64,000 bases of DNA, taken from assembly GCF_035920445.1 (NCBI RefSeq), contig NZ_CP109162.1:1736001-1800000 (forward strand), read 5' to 3'. The position numbers and the translations under genes were made by a program. Source of the DNA: Nocardia sp. NBC_01730. GTDB lineage: Bacteria; Actinomycetota; Actinomycetes; Mycobacteriales; Mycobacteriaceae. Below the pieces are notes generated by a model. It had not been told where the DNA came from, did no database searches, and saw only the letters and a list, made by a program, of their open reading frames with translations. Of this stretch, positions 28,087 to 36,342 are shown piece by piece (positions within the stretch are counted from its first letter, which is position 1; each line of letters opens with the position of its first letter).

Positions 28087-28308
28087 TCAGTTCCTTCCCG
28101 ACCGGATGATCCGCCCTGAGAGGTCGAGGGGCTCAGTGTTGGGGACGACGAAGACACCAGGTCTCCCCTGGACGCGAGCAGGTTTCGCGACGAGCACGTC
28201 GAGGTGCTTCGGGTCGAGCTCGGACCACCTCCGGACCTCGCCGGGATCGTCGGAAGCGCTCCGAGGGCTGCTGGCGAGGGCCGCGTCGGCGTCACTGATG
28301 CCGACCAT
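28087..28308 (-). CDS. hypothetical protein, possible toxin C-terminal fragment
   Basis: This 73-residue frame reads MVGISDADAALASSPR, RRWSELDPKHLDVLVAKPAR and GRPGVFVVPNTEPLDLSGR. The sequence looks like the end of a real globular protein and is directly followed by the DUF6881 gene. I do not recognise a family; a toxin tip is one reading suggested only by position. Confidence 0.4.
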   Translation of the reverse strand: MVGISDADAALASSPRSASDDPGEVRRWSELDPKHLDVLVAKPARVQGRPGVFVVPNTEPLDLSGRIIRSGRN

Positions 28309-28347
28309 GGGAACCTCTCGTTCGTCGGGGTGCGGCTGCGTTCGCGT

Positions 28348-28590
28348 TCAGGGCAGCCGGTCGAGGAACCTGCGGACCTCGGCGGCTTCGCCGCTCCCGG
28401 TGGTCGGAGGCGCAGCAGCTCGAAGTCGTAGCGCTGGCAGATCTCGTTCTTCAACGCGTCGCGGTCGAGCTGCTTCGGGTTCGCTTCATGGGTGCTGAAG
28501 CCGTCCACTTCGATGGCGCCGACGCTCTCATTGGTGATCCGGTTGTAGATGACGAAGTCGAATGACGATCGGTGCCGGACGAATTCGCGC
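28348..28590 (-). pseudogene. DUF2726 (restriction-endonuclease-like) C-terminal fragment
   Basis: On the minus strand: SSFDFVIYNRITNESVGAIE, VDGFSTHEANPKQLDRDALK and FELLRLR, then after a one-base frameshift TTGSGEAAEVRRFLDRLP and a natural stop. These are the core strands and lysine-bearing motif of DUF2726, a nuclease-like fold. The N-terminal part is cut off near 28590, where a plus-strand gene fragment begins. Confidence 0.65.
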
Positions 28591-29215
28591 TGGCGATCAT
28601 CGAGCCGGTCCAGACTGCGCGGGAACACATTTTGCAGGTAGACCTGCCGGTGTGTCGCAATGCGTGGAAAGCGTTCGCCGACGACAACACGATCTTCGCA
28701 GCGGAAGCTCGGCTGCGGGTCGTTGCCGATGGGCTGGCCAAGTTCGACGCACCCGATATTCAGAACCTGACCGACCATCTCAGGACACTCTCGAAGAATG
28801 CGGGCGAGATCAAGCTGGCGGCCGACGATCTCGCAGGTGCGACCGCCAGCCACCATGCAGCGCTCGTCGGACTCCGCTCGGACATCAACACTCAGGTGGC
28901 GGCGCCCCTCGTCGCCGCATCGGTCGCAATTGCCGTGACCCTGGTGTGGATTCGCAATCCTAGGGCCGCGACCGTGGAAGGCCCCGCTCTCGAAAGCGCC
29001 GCGACGTCTATCGCACGCGTGGTCGGGACGTTCTTCACGACGTTGAGCGGGATCAAGTTCAGCGCGGCAGCACTGGCTACAAATGCGCTGGCCACCATCA
29101 CCGGACTGACTATCCTGTCCATCGCCGGTGATGCGACGTTCAATTCGAACTACAAGCCGCCAGCCAACGCGTATGACCCCAATGGGCCGAAGGCCCCGGG
29201 CCGTCCGGGCGAGGC
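28572..29215 (+). pseudogene. N-terminal part of an ESX-type polymorphic toxin
   Basis: The GTG at 28572 opens a helical, WXG100/EspE-like region (LPVCRNAWKAFADDNTIFA), a coiled segment (LKTLSKN-type heptads), and a hydrophobic pair of helices (LVAASVAIAVTLVWI; FSAAALATNALATITGLTIL). It ends in the linker GKPGEAEGF-like GRPGEAEGFVP, which in related proteins leads into a variable toxin tip. Here the tip is missing, and after about 29215 the sequence becomes a DUF1206 remnant. The start is also a junction with the antisense DUF2726 fragment. Confidence 0.55.
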
Positions 29216-29219
29216 GGAA

Positions 29220-29632
29220 GGATTCGTGCCGCACCGCCCGCATGATGCAGACCACCGCCGACGCTATCGCCCTCGTCGCAGGCGGGCTGACCTTCAACAC
29301 GATCGGCGGCTACCACGTCTACAGAGAGAGCGAGTCAGAACTTGCTCGCGGACCTCGAGGGCGCCACCAGAGACCTCGTGCGAAGGCCGGGCACGGTCGG
29401 ATACATCGCGAAAGGGCTGGCCATCGCCGCGGTCGGGTCGCTGATGGTCCTCGCCGTGAGTCGATCCTAGCCGGACAAGGCCGCCAGACTCGACGGCGCC
29501 TTCACAACCCTGGGGGCTCAACCCTACGAAGTGGCCCTCCTCGTAGTGTCCGGCCGGGGCATCATCAGCTTTGCCATGGCCCGATACACCAAGGTGCAAT
29601 CGCGCACAGCCGCCGAGTCGAGTCGCTCTTGA
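29220..29632 (+). pseudogene. DUF1206 membrane protein, C-terminal remnant
   Basis: Out-of-frame pieces read IALVAGGLTFNTIGGYHVY, NLLADLEGATRDLVRR, GYIAKGLAIAAVGSLMVLAV and LDGAFTTLGAQPYEVALLVV, ending in FAMARYTK. This is the last third of the six-helix DUF1206 family, with at least two frame changes and a premature stop at about 29470. It overlaps the antisense end of the sigma-factor gene. Confidence 0.6.
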
Positions 29633-30446
29633 TCGCGTAATATTTTCTTGCGCAACGAGTTCAGGGTCTTGGCCAGGATGCTTGTGACATACATCTGGGA
29701 GACGCCGCGGTGCTCGGCGATCCGGATTTGGTATCGGGATTCGAAGAACCGCATGAACAGCACTTCGCGTTCACGCTCAGGCAGCGCGACGATCAGGGGT
29801 TTCACCGCCAGGCAGTCCTCGACGCTGCGGTAGTCCGGCTCCTCGCGCCGAGAGCGTCCAGCAACAACGGTGGTGCGATGTCGTTGTCGTTGTCGGCGTC
29901 CGCGCCGATCGAGGAGGTCTGGTAGCCCTTGTGGGCGATGATTGCCTGGATGACATCGACTACGTCGACGCCGAGATGTTCAGCGATCTCGCTGGCTTTG
30001 GGCATGCGATCCAGTCGCTGGAATAGCATGTCGATCGTGGGCCCGACGCTCTGCTGGACTTCCTCGAGCCGCCGCGGCACTCGCACCGCCCAGATGTAGT
30101 CACGGAAATGGCGGCGGACCTCGCCGACGATCGTTGGTACCGCGAAAGACAGGAACGTCGCCCCATCATCGGGGTCGAAGCGGTCGACGGCGGCCACCAT
30201 CCCCAGCCGGGCGGTCTGCAGGAGATCGTCGAAGTTCTCGCCGCGGCCGGCGTACTTGCGGGCGATGTGTTCGGCCAGTGGCAGGCATCGCCTGATCAGC
30301 TCCTCCCGCAAGGTAACTCGGCGCGGGTCGCCCACGTCCAGCTCGGCGAGCTGGACGAACAACGGTTCGAGGTGGTCGTAGTCGTCGGTGCCGCGGCGCG
30401 TGTGTGGAGTCCTCGCGGGAGAAGTTCGTGTCGACTTATCGGTCAT
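29524..30446 (-). pseudogene. SigF/SigB-type alternative sigma factor with one frameshift
   Basis: The ATG is at 30444-30446 (MTDKSTRTSPARTPHTRRGT). Region 2 is intact (EHIARKYAGRGENFDDLLQT, VDRFDPDDGATFLSFAVPTI), as is region 3 (RMPKASEIAEHLGVDVVDV). Near 29848 one base is missing, so region 4 continues in another frame: KPLIVALPERERE, VLFMRFFESRYQIRIAEH and GVSQMYVTSILAKTLNSL. With that base restored the protein would be a normal SigF/SigB-class stress sigma factor. Neighbouring CsbD-type and small membrane proteins are common targets of this class. A sequencing indel cannot be excluded. Confidence 0.8.
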
Positions 30447-30645
30447 CGGTACTGCCTCGGATCCAGCTGAATCGGCGGTGGTTGGATACCCGGACAACCG
30501 CAGTGATGAACGGTTGGGGAGCGACGACCGAGGTTGATGGAGGTCGCCAGGTCGCGACGTGGTGCCGGGCCGAGATTGCCTCGGCCTGGCATAGGTACGG
30601 GGATGCTGGCACCGATAGGGCCGGGACATCCGTTGTGGTGTCGTG
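30447..30645. other. upstream region of the sigma factor
   Basis: No gene is seen; it should hold the promoter of the sigma-factor gene, but no consensus could be picked out by eye. Confidence 0.3.
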
Positions 30646-30849
30646 CTACGAGCTGGGTTGGGGCAGGTTGCAGTTGTTCACTTTGGGGTTGACGCCTGCG
30701 TAGTTCAGCGGTCCCGCGATGACGGTGACCGCGATGGTTGCTGCACTGGCGCAGTTCTGGTCACGGTCGGTGAAGTATCCGCGTTGACCGGCGGCGACGA
30801 CACCGATGATCAACCACACGAGCACCAGCAACGGGACTAGACGACTCAT
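30646..30849 (-). CDS. small membrane/exported protein
   Basis: The product has 67 residues, starting at the ATG 30847-30849 with a GAGG-type site upstream. One hydrophobic N-terminal segment (LVPLLVLVWLIIGVVAAGQR) acts as an anchor or uncleaved signal. It is followed by a short outer domain with two cysteines (NCASAATIAVTVIAGPLNYA; VNNCNLPQPSS) that could form a disulfide. Similar small proteins are widespread in mycobacteria and relatives; no function is known. Confidence 0.75.
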   Translation of the reverse strand: MSRLVPLLVLVWLIIGVVAAGQRGYFTDRDQNCASAATIAVTVIAGPLNYAGVNPKVNNCNLPQPSS

Positions 30850-31048
30850 CGTGCACCTCGACCTGATTCCGGCGGGTTGGGCGCGGTGATTGCCTGAGCG
30901 CCGCATCGAGTTCGGTTCTCGTGGATCGACGTTGTCTCGATCGTGTTGTTGATAGCGGAGTGTCGCATCATGTTCTCCTTGCGTCAGGTTGCCGCGTAGG
31001 CGGATCGCGGTGCAGCCGCGGATCTCGGCCCGGCTGCGCGGGGATCGG

Positions 31049-31234
31049 TCAGTAGTAATGGCGTCGGCCGCCGACGGCGTGGCCTGCCATGCCCGCGATC
31101 ATCAGGACCACACCGATGAGCGCGATGATGACCCCGGCGGTGACGAGCAGCGGGATGCCGAGTAAGAGTCCGGCGATGAGGAGAACGACTCCGAGAATGA
31201 TCACGAGCAGTACCTGCTTTCGGTGCAGAAGCAT
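31049..31234 (-). CDS. DUF6131-type small hydrophobic protein
   Basis: The product has 61 residues: two membrane helices rich in Ile/Leu/Val/Gly (VLLVIILGVVLLIAGLLLGI; GVIIALIGVVLMIAGMAG) and the conserved end AVGGRRHYY typical of the family. It lies in a row of small minus-strand genes behind a sigma-factor gene. The exact start (ATG at 31234 or a later GTG) is uncertain. Function is unknown. Confidence 0.75.
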   Translation of the reverse strand: MLLHRKQVLLVIILGVVLLIAGLLLGIPLLVTAGVIIALIGVVLMIAGMAGHAVGGRRHYY

Positions 31235-31255
31235 GTGGGATGTTATGGGGCAGGG

Positions 31256-31429
31256 TCAGTGCTTGAATACGTCGCCGAGTTTGTCGCCTGCCTGTTCGAC
31301 GTTTCCGGTGGCCTGATCGAAACGTCCCTCGCGCCTCAGGCGTGAGTTGCCGGTAGCGCGGCCGAACAACTTCTTGACGGCACCCTTGGTGGCTCCAGTT
31401 TTGTGGGCGAATCTTGCTCTGATGCTCAT
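31256..31429 (-). CDS. CsbD-family stress protein
   Basis: The product has 57 residues; the ATG at 31427-31429 has AAGGA upstream. It contains KGAVKKLFGRATGNSRLR and FDQATGNVEQAGDKLGDVFK, the two repeats of the CsbD fold. In Gram-positives csbD is a general-stress gene under SigB, and the neighbouring gene here is a SigF/SigB-class factor, so stress control is likely. It is complete and cytosolic. Confidence 0.85.
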   Translation of the reverse strand: MSIRARFAHKTGATKGAVKKLFGRATGNSRLRREGRFDQATGNVEQAGDKLGDVFKH

Positions 31430-31930
31430 CGCGGCGTTCCTTGTCTGCAGTGAGATGACGCGCGGTTACCGGTATTGGTCGCCGCGTGGGGTGTCGAACG
31501 GCCCAAGATCGGCCGACCTGTCACCGAACAACTGGCCCGGAGTCGCGTCCCCGTGATGTCGGCCAGCTTTCGGGTCCCTGCCTGGCGGCGTTGCCGGATG
31601 CACTGGTGGCGGCGGCATTGCGGGGTAGCCAGTGTGGAGGTCGTGTCCGTCGGCGTCGAACCCGCGACCTGCGCTTGCCACGCGTCGAGCGGCGACGCTC
31701 GAGCCGACTTGCAGCATGCCCAACTCGGCAAGCCTGACAGTGATGACCATGGCGATCCTCGAAGCCTCAGCTCGGATCGGTTGTTCCGTTAAGTAGACGC
31801 CGCCCAGACCGTAATGTCAACGATGTAGAGCTACACTCGTAACCTACGGTCATTCTTCCGAATGGGGTTTGCAGCAGCCTCGGCGGCCACGAAACCGCAT
31901 CCCCGTGACCACCAACGACCACCCTGCCGA
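31430..31930. other. 500-bp stretch, no assigned gene
   Basis: A minus-strand frame at 31466-31750 (MVITVRLAELGMLQVGSSVA) starts plausibly but becomes Pro/His/Arg-rich and unnatural, so it is not called. About 31790-31850 is relatively AT-rich. Confidence 0.3.
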
Positions 31931-32450
31931 CTAGGCCGGGCACCGATCGGGCACACCACGCCCCAACACCGAAACCTCGATCCAGAAGAGGACCGGACCG
32001 GGTCTCCTGGGGCGAGCTCGCTCTGATGGTGCTTGTTCACATATTCGCCGTCGAGCCCAACCGGAGCCGGTAGCCCGAACCACGGCTCGATACAGGGCAG
32101 ATCGGCGCCGTCTGTCGGTGACCAAATTGCCAGCTGTTCGAAACCCCTCAACGACATACCGATTCCGTTGCCCTCGCGGTCCAGATACCGCAGTTCGCTG
32201 CCTCCTTCGAGCGCAGTGCTGGATGCCAGGGCACCAGCATCCCGGTGTTCGCCCCCGAGACCGATCGACTCGAAGATGACAGCGCCGTCCATAAACAAGT
32301 CGACGTGTAGAGGCAATGTCGATCTGTGGACCGGGCTGGGGAAAATTCCGGCTTGTAACAACACACGCGCGACCCGGCGAATGGGTGCGGTTTGCGGTGT
32401 GCCGAATTCGATCCGGCAATCGGTCTTGATCGCGCGATCGGCCATCGGCC
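31931..32450 (-). pseudogene. aldose 1-epimerase family, C-terminal remnant
   Basis: The minus strand reads HVDLFMDGAVIFESIGLGGE, LRYLDREGNGIGMSLRGFEQ, LAIWSPTDGADLPCIEPWFG and, after a frameshift near 32005, LAPGDPVLFWIEVSVLG with a stop at 31931. These are the late galactose-mutarotase-fold motifs, including the catalytic-glutamate segment (CIEPW). The N-terminal half with the catalytic His residues is missing, and a 7-bp tandem repeat sits at the break. Confidence 0.65.
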
Positions 32451-32462
32451 ATCGGCCATCGG
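32439..32462. repeat. 7-bp tandem repeat (CGGCCAT)n
   Basis: Three full copies plus a partial copy of CGGCCAT occur in a row. The unit length is not a multiple of three, so copy-number change would shift the frame of the epimerase remnant it sits in. Confidence 0.7.
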
Positions 32463-32612
32463 AATGCGGAATGCACCCCGAACGAATAGGAAAGCTGTCG
32501 TACAGCCTTCGGATTCGCAACCAGATAGCGGGCGCTCATCTCCGGATAGGCCGCAGGTGCACGTCGAGGGTGAACGGGTAGGGAAAATGTCGACGAGTGC
32601 GCGGCCCGTCGG

Positions 32613-32941
32613 TCAAACGCAGGTGCAGGTGAGTGGCGCCTTGCGATATAGGCGTGAACCCCAGATTGTCACCACCACTTCGAATCGTTTGGCCATCGCC
32701 AACGGATCATCCCCGCCCTCAACTGCGGCCAGGGCGGTGCCGAGCGCGAACGCGTCGCGGACGTCGGCAGCGAGTCCTCGGGCCATTCTCGGTGCACCGG
32801 CAGTGATTGCGACGTCCTGCGCGGCCGCACCGCCCACGTCGAGGACGGCAACGCGACCGCGACCTGCCGGGCCGTCTCGAGACCGATTCCGCGAGTTCCG
32901 CCGGTGACGACGACCGTGCGCCCGGCGAGATCTCCGTGCAT
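32613..32941 (-). pseudogene. short-chain dehydrogenase, N-terminal remnant
   Basis: The ATG at 32939-32941 opens MHGDLAGRTVVVTGGTRGIG, the cofactor-binding TGxxxGIG motif. After about 32870 the sense shifts frame (GGAAAQDVAITAGAPRMARG, LAADVRDAFALGTALAAVEG) and stops before the NNAG and YxxxK motifs. It is a dead N-terminal third of an SDR. Confidence 0.65.
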
Positions 32942-33036
32942 ACGAAAACTCCTGATGACGAATTTGTCAGATGTGACCCCAGCATCATATGGATGATGGG
33001 TGACTATCTCGTCATACTTGATCAGATTCATCAGAA

Positions 33037-33486
33037 TTAAGAAGGGAATGCGAGATGGCCGACGGCCTGCTGAGCGAACCTCTGAAGATCGGCCCGGCGC
33101 ACAGGTTGTCGACGGCTGCGTTCATTCCCGACAGCAGGTCGTAGACCTCGCCGAGTCGCTCGGGGCGGGAGCGGGCCGGTGACCGCGCGGCGGTCGCCGG
33201 TGGCGCGTTCGCGCACGATCTGGCCTGCGCGTTCCAGGCGGACCGGGATTTCGATGAGCGTCGCGGGATGGCGACCGGCCTGCTTCGCCAAGGCGCTGGG
33301 GCTCAGCGGGCCATGGCTGTTGATCAGGTCCAGGCAGTCGAAGTCGATGTCCTTGAGGTCGAGGTGGGTGCCGACCTGCCGGTTGAGCAACGCCAATTGG
33401 CTGCGCACATCGCGCAGCGAGTCCTTGACGCGGATGGCCAGGCGTCGACGGTGACGAGCATCACCTACATTTTCTACGACACTCAT
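33037..33486 (-). CDS. MarR-family transcriptional regulator (C-terminus frameshifted)
   Basis: The product has 149 residues as read, with the ATG at 33484-33486. The winged-helix DNA-binding part is intact: DIDFDCLDLINSHGPLSPSA, LAKQAGRHPATLIEIPVRLE and RERATGDRRAV (wing). After about 33180 the natural helix (RLGEVYDLLSGMNAAVDNLC) is in another frame, so the present protein ends in an Arg-rich tail. MarR dimers need this helix, so the gene may be inactive or the base count wrong. It is divergent from the NmrA-like gene, with a perfect palindrome between them. Confidence 0.7.
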   Translation of the reverse strand: MSVVENVGDARHRRRLAIRVKDSLRDVRSQLALLNRQVGTHLDLKDIDFDCLDLINSHGPLSPSALAKQAGRHPATLIEIPVRLERAGQIVRERATGDRRAVTGPLPPRATRRGLRPAVGNERSRRQPVRRADLQRFAQQAVGHLAFPS

Positions 33487-33496
33487 ATCATCTCTA

Positions 33497-33518
33497 AGTC
33501 ATATTAAATAATATGACT
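33497..33518. promoter_or_regulatory. MarR-type operator between marR and nmrA genes
   Basis: AGTCATATTA-AA-TAATATGACT is a perfect inverted repeat with 10-bp arms, in an AT-rich island 11 bp before the MarR start and 66 bp before the NmrA-like start. TCATAT occurs again on both sides (about 33484 and 33520). Size, symmetry and place match MarR operators that control a divergent gene pair. Confidence 0.75.
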
Positions 33519-33584
33519 TTCATATCTTACGACATTCGGTAGGTTCGCATCGGCGGCCCACCGGGGAAGAAGGGAAGGTCGACC

Positions 33585-34427
33585 ATGTTCGTCATCATCG
33601 GAGCCACCGGAACGATCGGCCGGGAAGTGGTCACGCAGCTACGGGGGACCGGTGCGGCCGTCACCGCTGTGACCCGGGACCCCGGACAGGCACAGATGCC
33701 GACGGGAACCGTTGTGGTAGGGGCCGATCCCTCGGTACCGAGCATTCCCACCGAGACCTGGGACGGCGTCGAGGGGGTGCTGCTGAGCTCCCGCGCCGTG
33801 ACCACCTCGGCACCGGAAATCCTCTCCACCGCAGCCGATCACGGAGCGCGCCGAGTGGTCGTGATCTCGGCGTCGACGGTCGAGTACCCCGCCGGGGAGC
33901 TGCGGTTCATGGCCGGATTCCGGGCACTGGAGGCCGCGGCCGAGGCATCGGGGCTGGCGTGGACATCCATGCGCTGCGCGGACTTCGACGCCAACACGTT
34001 GGCCTGGGTACCGCAATTGCGAGCCGGGGACGTGGTGCGCGGCGCGTACGGCAAGGCGGCCACCTCGCCGATTCACCAGAGCGATATCGCCGCCGTCGCG
34101 GTCCGCGGGCTGACCGAGGACGGCCACGACGGCCGCCACTACCTGCTGACCGGCCCGGAGTCGCTGACCCAGTACGACAAGGTCCGCATCCTGGGCGAGA
34201 TCACCGGCCGCGACCTGTCGTTCCTCGAACTCACCCCCGAACAGGTGCACGCCGCAATGACGGCGCAGGGCCTGCCCGACGAGGTCCCGGCCCGGCTGCT
34301 CGGCTCACTGTCCGATTACGCCCGCGTCCCGGGTCCCACCACCGGCACCGTCGCCGAGCTACTCGACCGCCCCGCCCTCGATTTCGCCACCTGGGCCGCC
34401 GAACACACCGCCGCCTTCACGCGCTGA
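33585..34427 (+). CDS. NmrA-like NAD(P)H-binding protein
   Basis: The product has 280 residues; the ATG at 33585 has GAAGGGAAGG upstream. The atypical SDR Rossmann start is FVIIGATGTIGREVVTQLRG. Later landmarks are VVVISASTVEYPAGELRFM, WTSMRCADFDANTLAWVPQL and HYLLTGPESLTQYDKV. The family binds NAD(P) and acts as a redox sensor or quinone reductase (QorB/NmrA type); no Tyr-Lys SDR pair is evident. It is divergent from the MarR gene and probably its target. The next frame starts 12 bases after its stop. Confidence 0.88.
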   Translation: MFVIIGATGTIGREVVTQLRGTGAAVTAVTRDPGQAQMPTGTVVVGADPSVPSIPTETWDGVEGVLLSSRAVTTSAPEILSTAADHGARRVVVISASTVEYPAGELRFMAGFRALEAAAEASGLAWTSMRCADFDANTLAWVPQLRAGDVVRGAYGKAATSPIHQSDIAAVAVRGLTEDGHDGRHYLLTGPESLTQYDKVRILGEITGRDLSFLELTPEQVHAAMTAQGLPDEVPARLLGSLSDYARVPGPTTGTVAELLDRPALDFATWAAEHTAAFTR

Positions 34428-34438
34428 AAGGGTCGCTC

Positions 34439-34558
34439 ATGTCCATCGATTTCACCATCATGTACGCCACCCACGACGCCTTCCGCCGTGACCTGACCCG
34501 CCTCGCCGCCGCCGCGGCAGCCGGCACCGCCGCCGACTTCGTCCCAATCCAACTGTGA
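34439..34558 (+). pseudogene. hemerythrin-like protein, N-terminal remnant
   Basis: A 39-residue frame with ATG at 34439-34441 reads MSIDFTIMYATHDAFRRDLT, the first helix of hemerythrin HHE-type proteins with its leading His. It stops after residue 39, so the iron-binding helices are missing. It follows the NmrA-like gene by 11 bp and was probably co-transcribed with it. Confidence 0.55.
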
Positions 34559-34821
34559 CGCAACAGAATCCGCTATTCGGCGACACCTTAGCGTCGGCAG
34601 CATGGTTGGCGGAGATCGCTGCGCACCGGGGGGACACGAACCGTGCCGGCCGGTGGCGGATGGGACAGACCCACACCGCTCTTGTTGCCTACCAACCACC
34701 ACTCGTCACCGACCGGCGTCGGTGACCCGATCGAATTCTCGGTCGACCACCCCTGACGCGTGCCAGGCAACAGTAGGCAAACCAGTCTGAGCGCGAAACC
34801 ACTTTGCGTCTGGGGCCGGCT
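34559..34821. other. 263-bp stretch with an unassigned reading
   Basis: A plus-strand frame without a start (NPLFGDTLASAAWLAEIAAH, then WRMGQTHTALVAYQPP) ends at about 34724. It looks like the tail of an unknown protein; nothing more can be said. Confidence 0.3.
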
Positions 34822-36045
34822 TCAGGATTGGTTAGCCGGAACGTGTTCCGGACTATGCCGCCACGCCGGGACCTGTAGGTAGGTCGCTGCTCGCAGCAGC
34901 CACTCCACCGGCCCGTACCGGAACCGCCCCAACCACCAGGCGCTGAGCGTGAGCTGCACGGCGTAGGTGAGTAGCGCGATGCCCAGGACAACGGCGGGCG
35001 GGACCGCATCGGCCAGGGCGAACCCATACCCGGTGTAGACAACCATCAGCACGATCGACTGCCCGATGTAGTTGGAGGCCGCCATCCGTCCTGCCGGTGC
35101 GAGCCGACCGATCGCCCGCGCCGTGCGCGCCGACCGGGTCAGGCAGAGAATGCCCGCGATGTAGGCGAAAGTCATGAGCGGATCGACCAACTCCTGCACT
35201 CCGACCCAGAATGTAGGCGGCCGAATCCAATTCAGCGCGCCTGCGAAGGTCATGGCCGACACCGGAAGGCCGATCGCCATGCCGCCCGCTAATGCTCGCG
35301 GCGCCCAGCGGGCCACCGTCTCCCGGTCGGTGAACAGCTCCCGCTTGCCCGCCGCCATACCGATCAGAAACATGCCGAGGCTGGTCACGCCCTGGGTGAG
35401 CCAGATGAGGGCGATGAACGCGGGCGCCAGCCATATCTGGTTGGCAAAAGCATCCGCGGCGTTGCCCGTGTACCCGTCGTGTATCCGGTGGATGCCGAAG
35501 AAGGTCACCAGCCCGGAAATCGTGCCGCCGCCACCCGGCAGGAACGCCCAGGCGCACCAGCCCGAGTACAGCACGGCCCCGGCGATGACCGCAGTGCGCG
35601 GCTTAAGGTCCTTCAGGGCGATCAGAGTCAGGCACAGGTACGCGTACAGGGTGAGGATGTCACCGATCCACAGGAAGAATACGTGTGCGAGCCCGACGAC
35701 CAGCAACGCCGCGCAGCGCCGCAACAGGCGTGCGTTCGCCGAGACCCCGGCTCGCTGCGCCGCCGCGATCTGCAGCGTGAACGAGTAGCCGAACAGGAAG
35801 GCGAAGAGCAGGTAGAACCGACCGGCGAACAGCGCGTCCACCAGTCCGCGCAGCGCCTCGTCGACCGGCCCCCCGAATCGCGGCCGCGGATCGTCGTCGG
35901 TGCCGGTGAACGACCACAGCGTGGTCGCGACCGTGACGTTGGTGATGAGGATGCCGAACAGCCCGAACCCGCGCAGGATGTCTACTTCCGCGATCCTCCG
36001 CGCCGACGCGGTCGCGGGAAGCACGGATTCCATCGGCCCGGTCAT
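34822..36045 (-). CDS. DUF418 family membrane protein (YeiB-like)
   Basis: The product has 407 residues from the ATG at 36043-36045; an upstream in-frame ATG at 36141 adds an Arg-rich, unlikely leader. The start RIAEVDILRGFGLFGILITN is the conserved first helix of the family. About ten membrane helices follow, with FLFGYSFTLQIAAAQR, HVFFLWIGDILTLYAYLCL and the C-terminal DUF418 block MAASNYIGQSIVLMVVYTGY ending in WWLGRFRYGPVEWLLR. Function is unknown, possibly transport or acyl transfer across the membrane. Confidence 0.88.
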   Translation of the reverse strand: MTGPMESVLPATASARRIAEVDILRGFGLFGILITNVTVATTLWSFTGTDDDPRPRFGGPVDEALRGLVDALFAGRFYLLFAFLFGYSFTLQIAAAQRAGVSANARLLRRCAALLVVGLAHVFFLWIGDILTLYAYLCLTLIALKDLKPRTAVIAGAVLYSGWCAWAFLPGGGGTISGLVTFFGIHRIHDGYTGNAADAFANQIWLAPAFIALIWLTQGVTSLGMFLIGMAAGKRELFTDRETVARWAPRALAGGMAIGLPVSAMTFAGALNWIRPPTFWVGVQELVDPLMTFAYIAGILCLTRSARTARAIGRLAPAGRMAASNYIGQSIVLMVVYTGYGFALADAVPPAVVLGIALLTYAVQLTLSAWWLGRFRYGPVEWLLRAATYLQVPAWRHSPEHVPANQS

Positions 36046-36342
36046 GGTTTGGAAGTAGGCGAACGCGCTGGAACGATGTGTGCGTCGTCGGACCGGTTCC
36101 CGCTTCGCCGATCGTAGCCCTCCGGGCCCGACCCGCAGCATAATGACAATTGCCGTCGCTGCGCGACCTCCGGAAGGATCTGACGTTCGGCGAGGAAGCC
36201 CGGCTTCCCCTCAGTGGAGTCGGAAAGTGCGGCGATGGCCGATTCCCCGGTGCGCAAATGCAACTCAGCGCACCCGCGCCGCCCGCGGACGACCGGCTGC
36301 GCCTGCTTCTCGCCCAGCCGCGCCGCCGCGTCGGGCAGCGAC

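Noticed and set aside
27792..29300. Long minus-strand frame across the toxin debris
   Set aside because: Only its DUF2726 part has protein sense; the remainder is shifted or antisense to plus-strand fragments.
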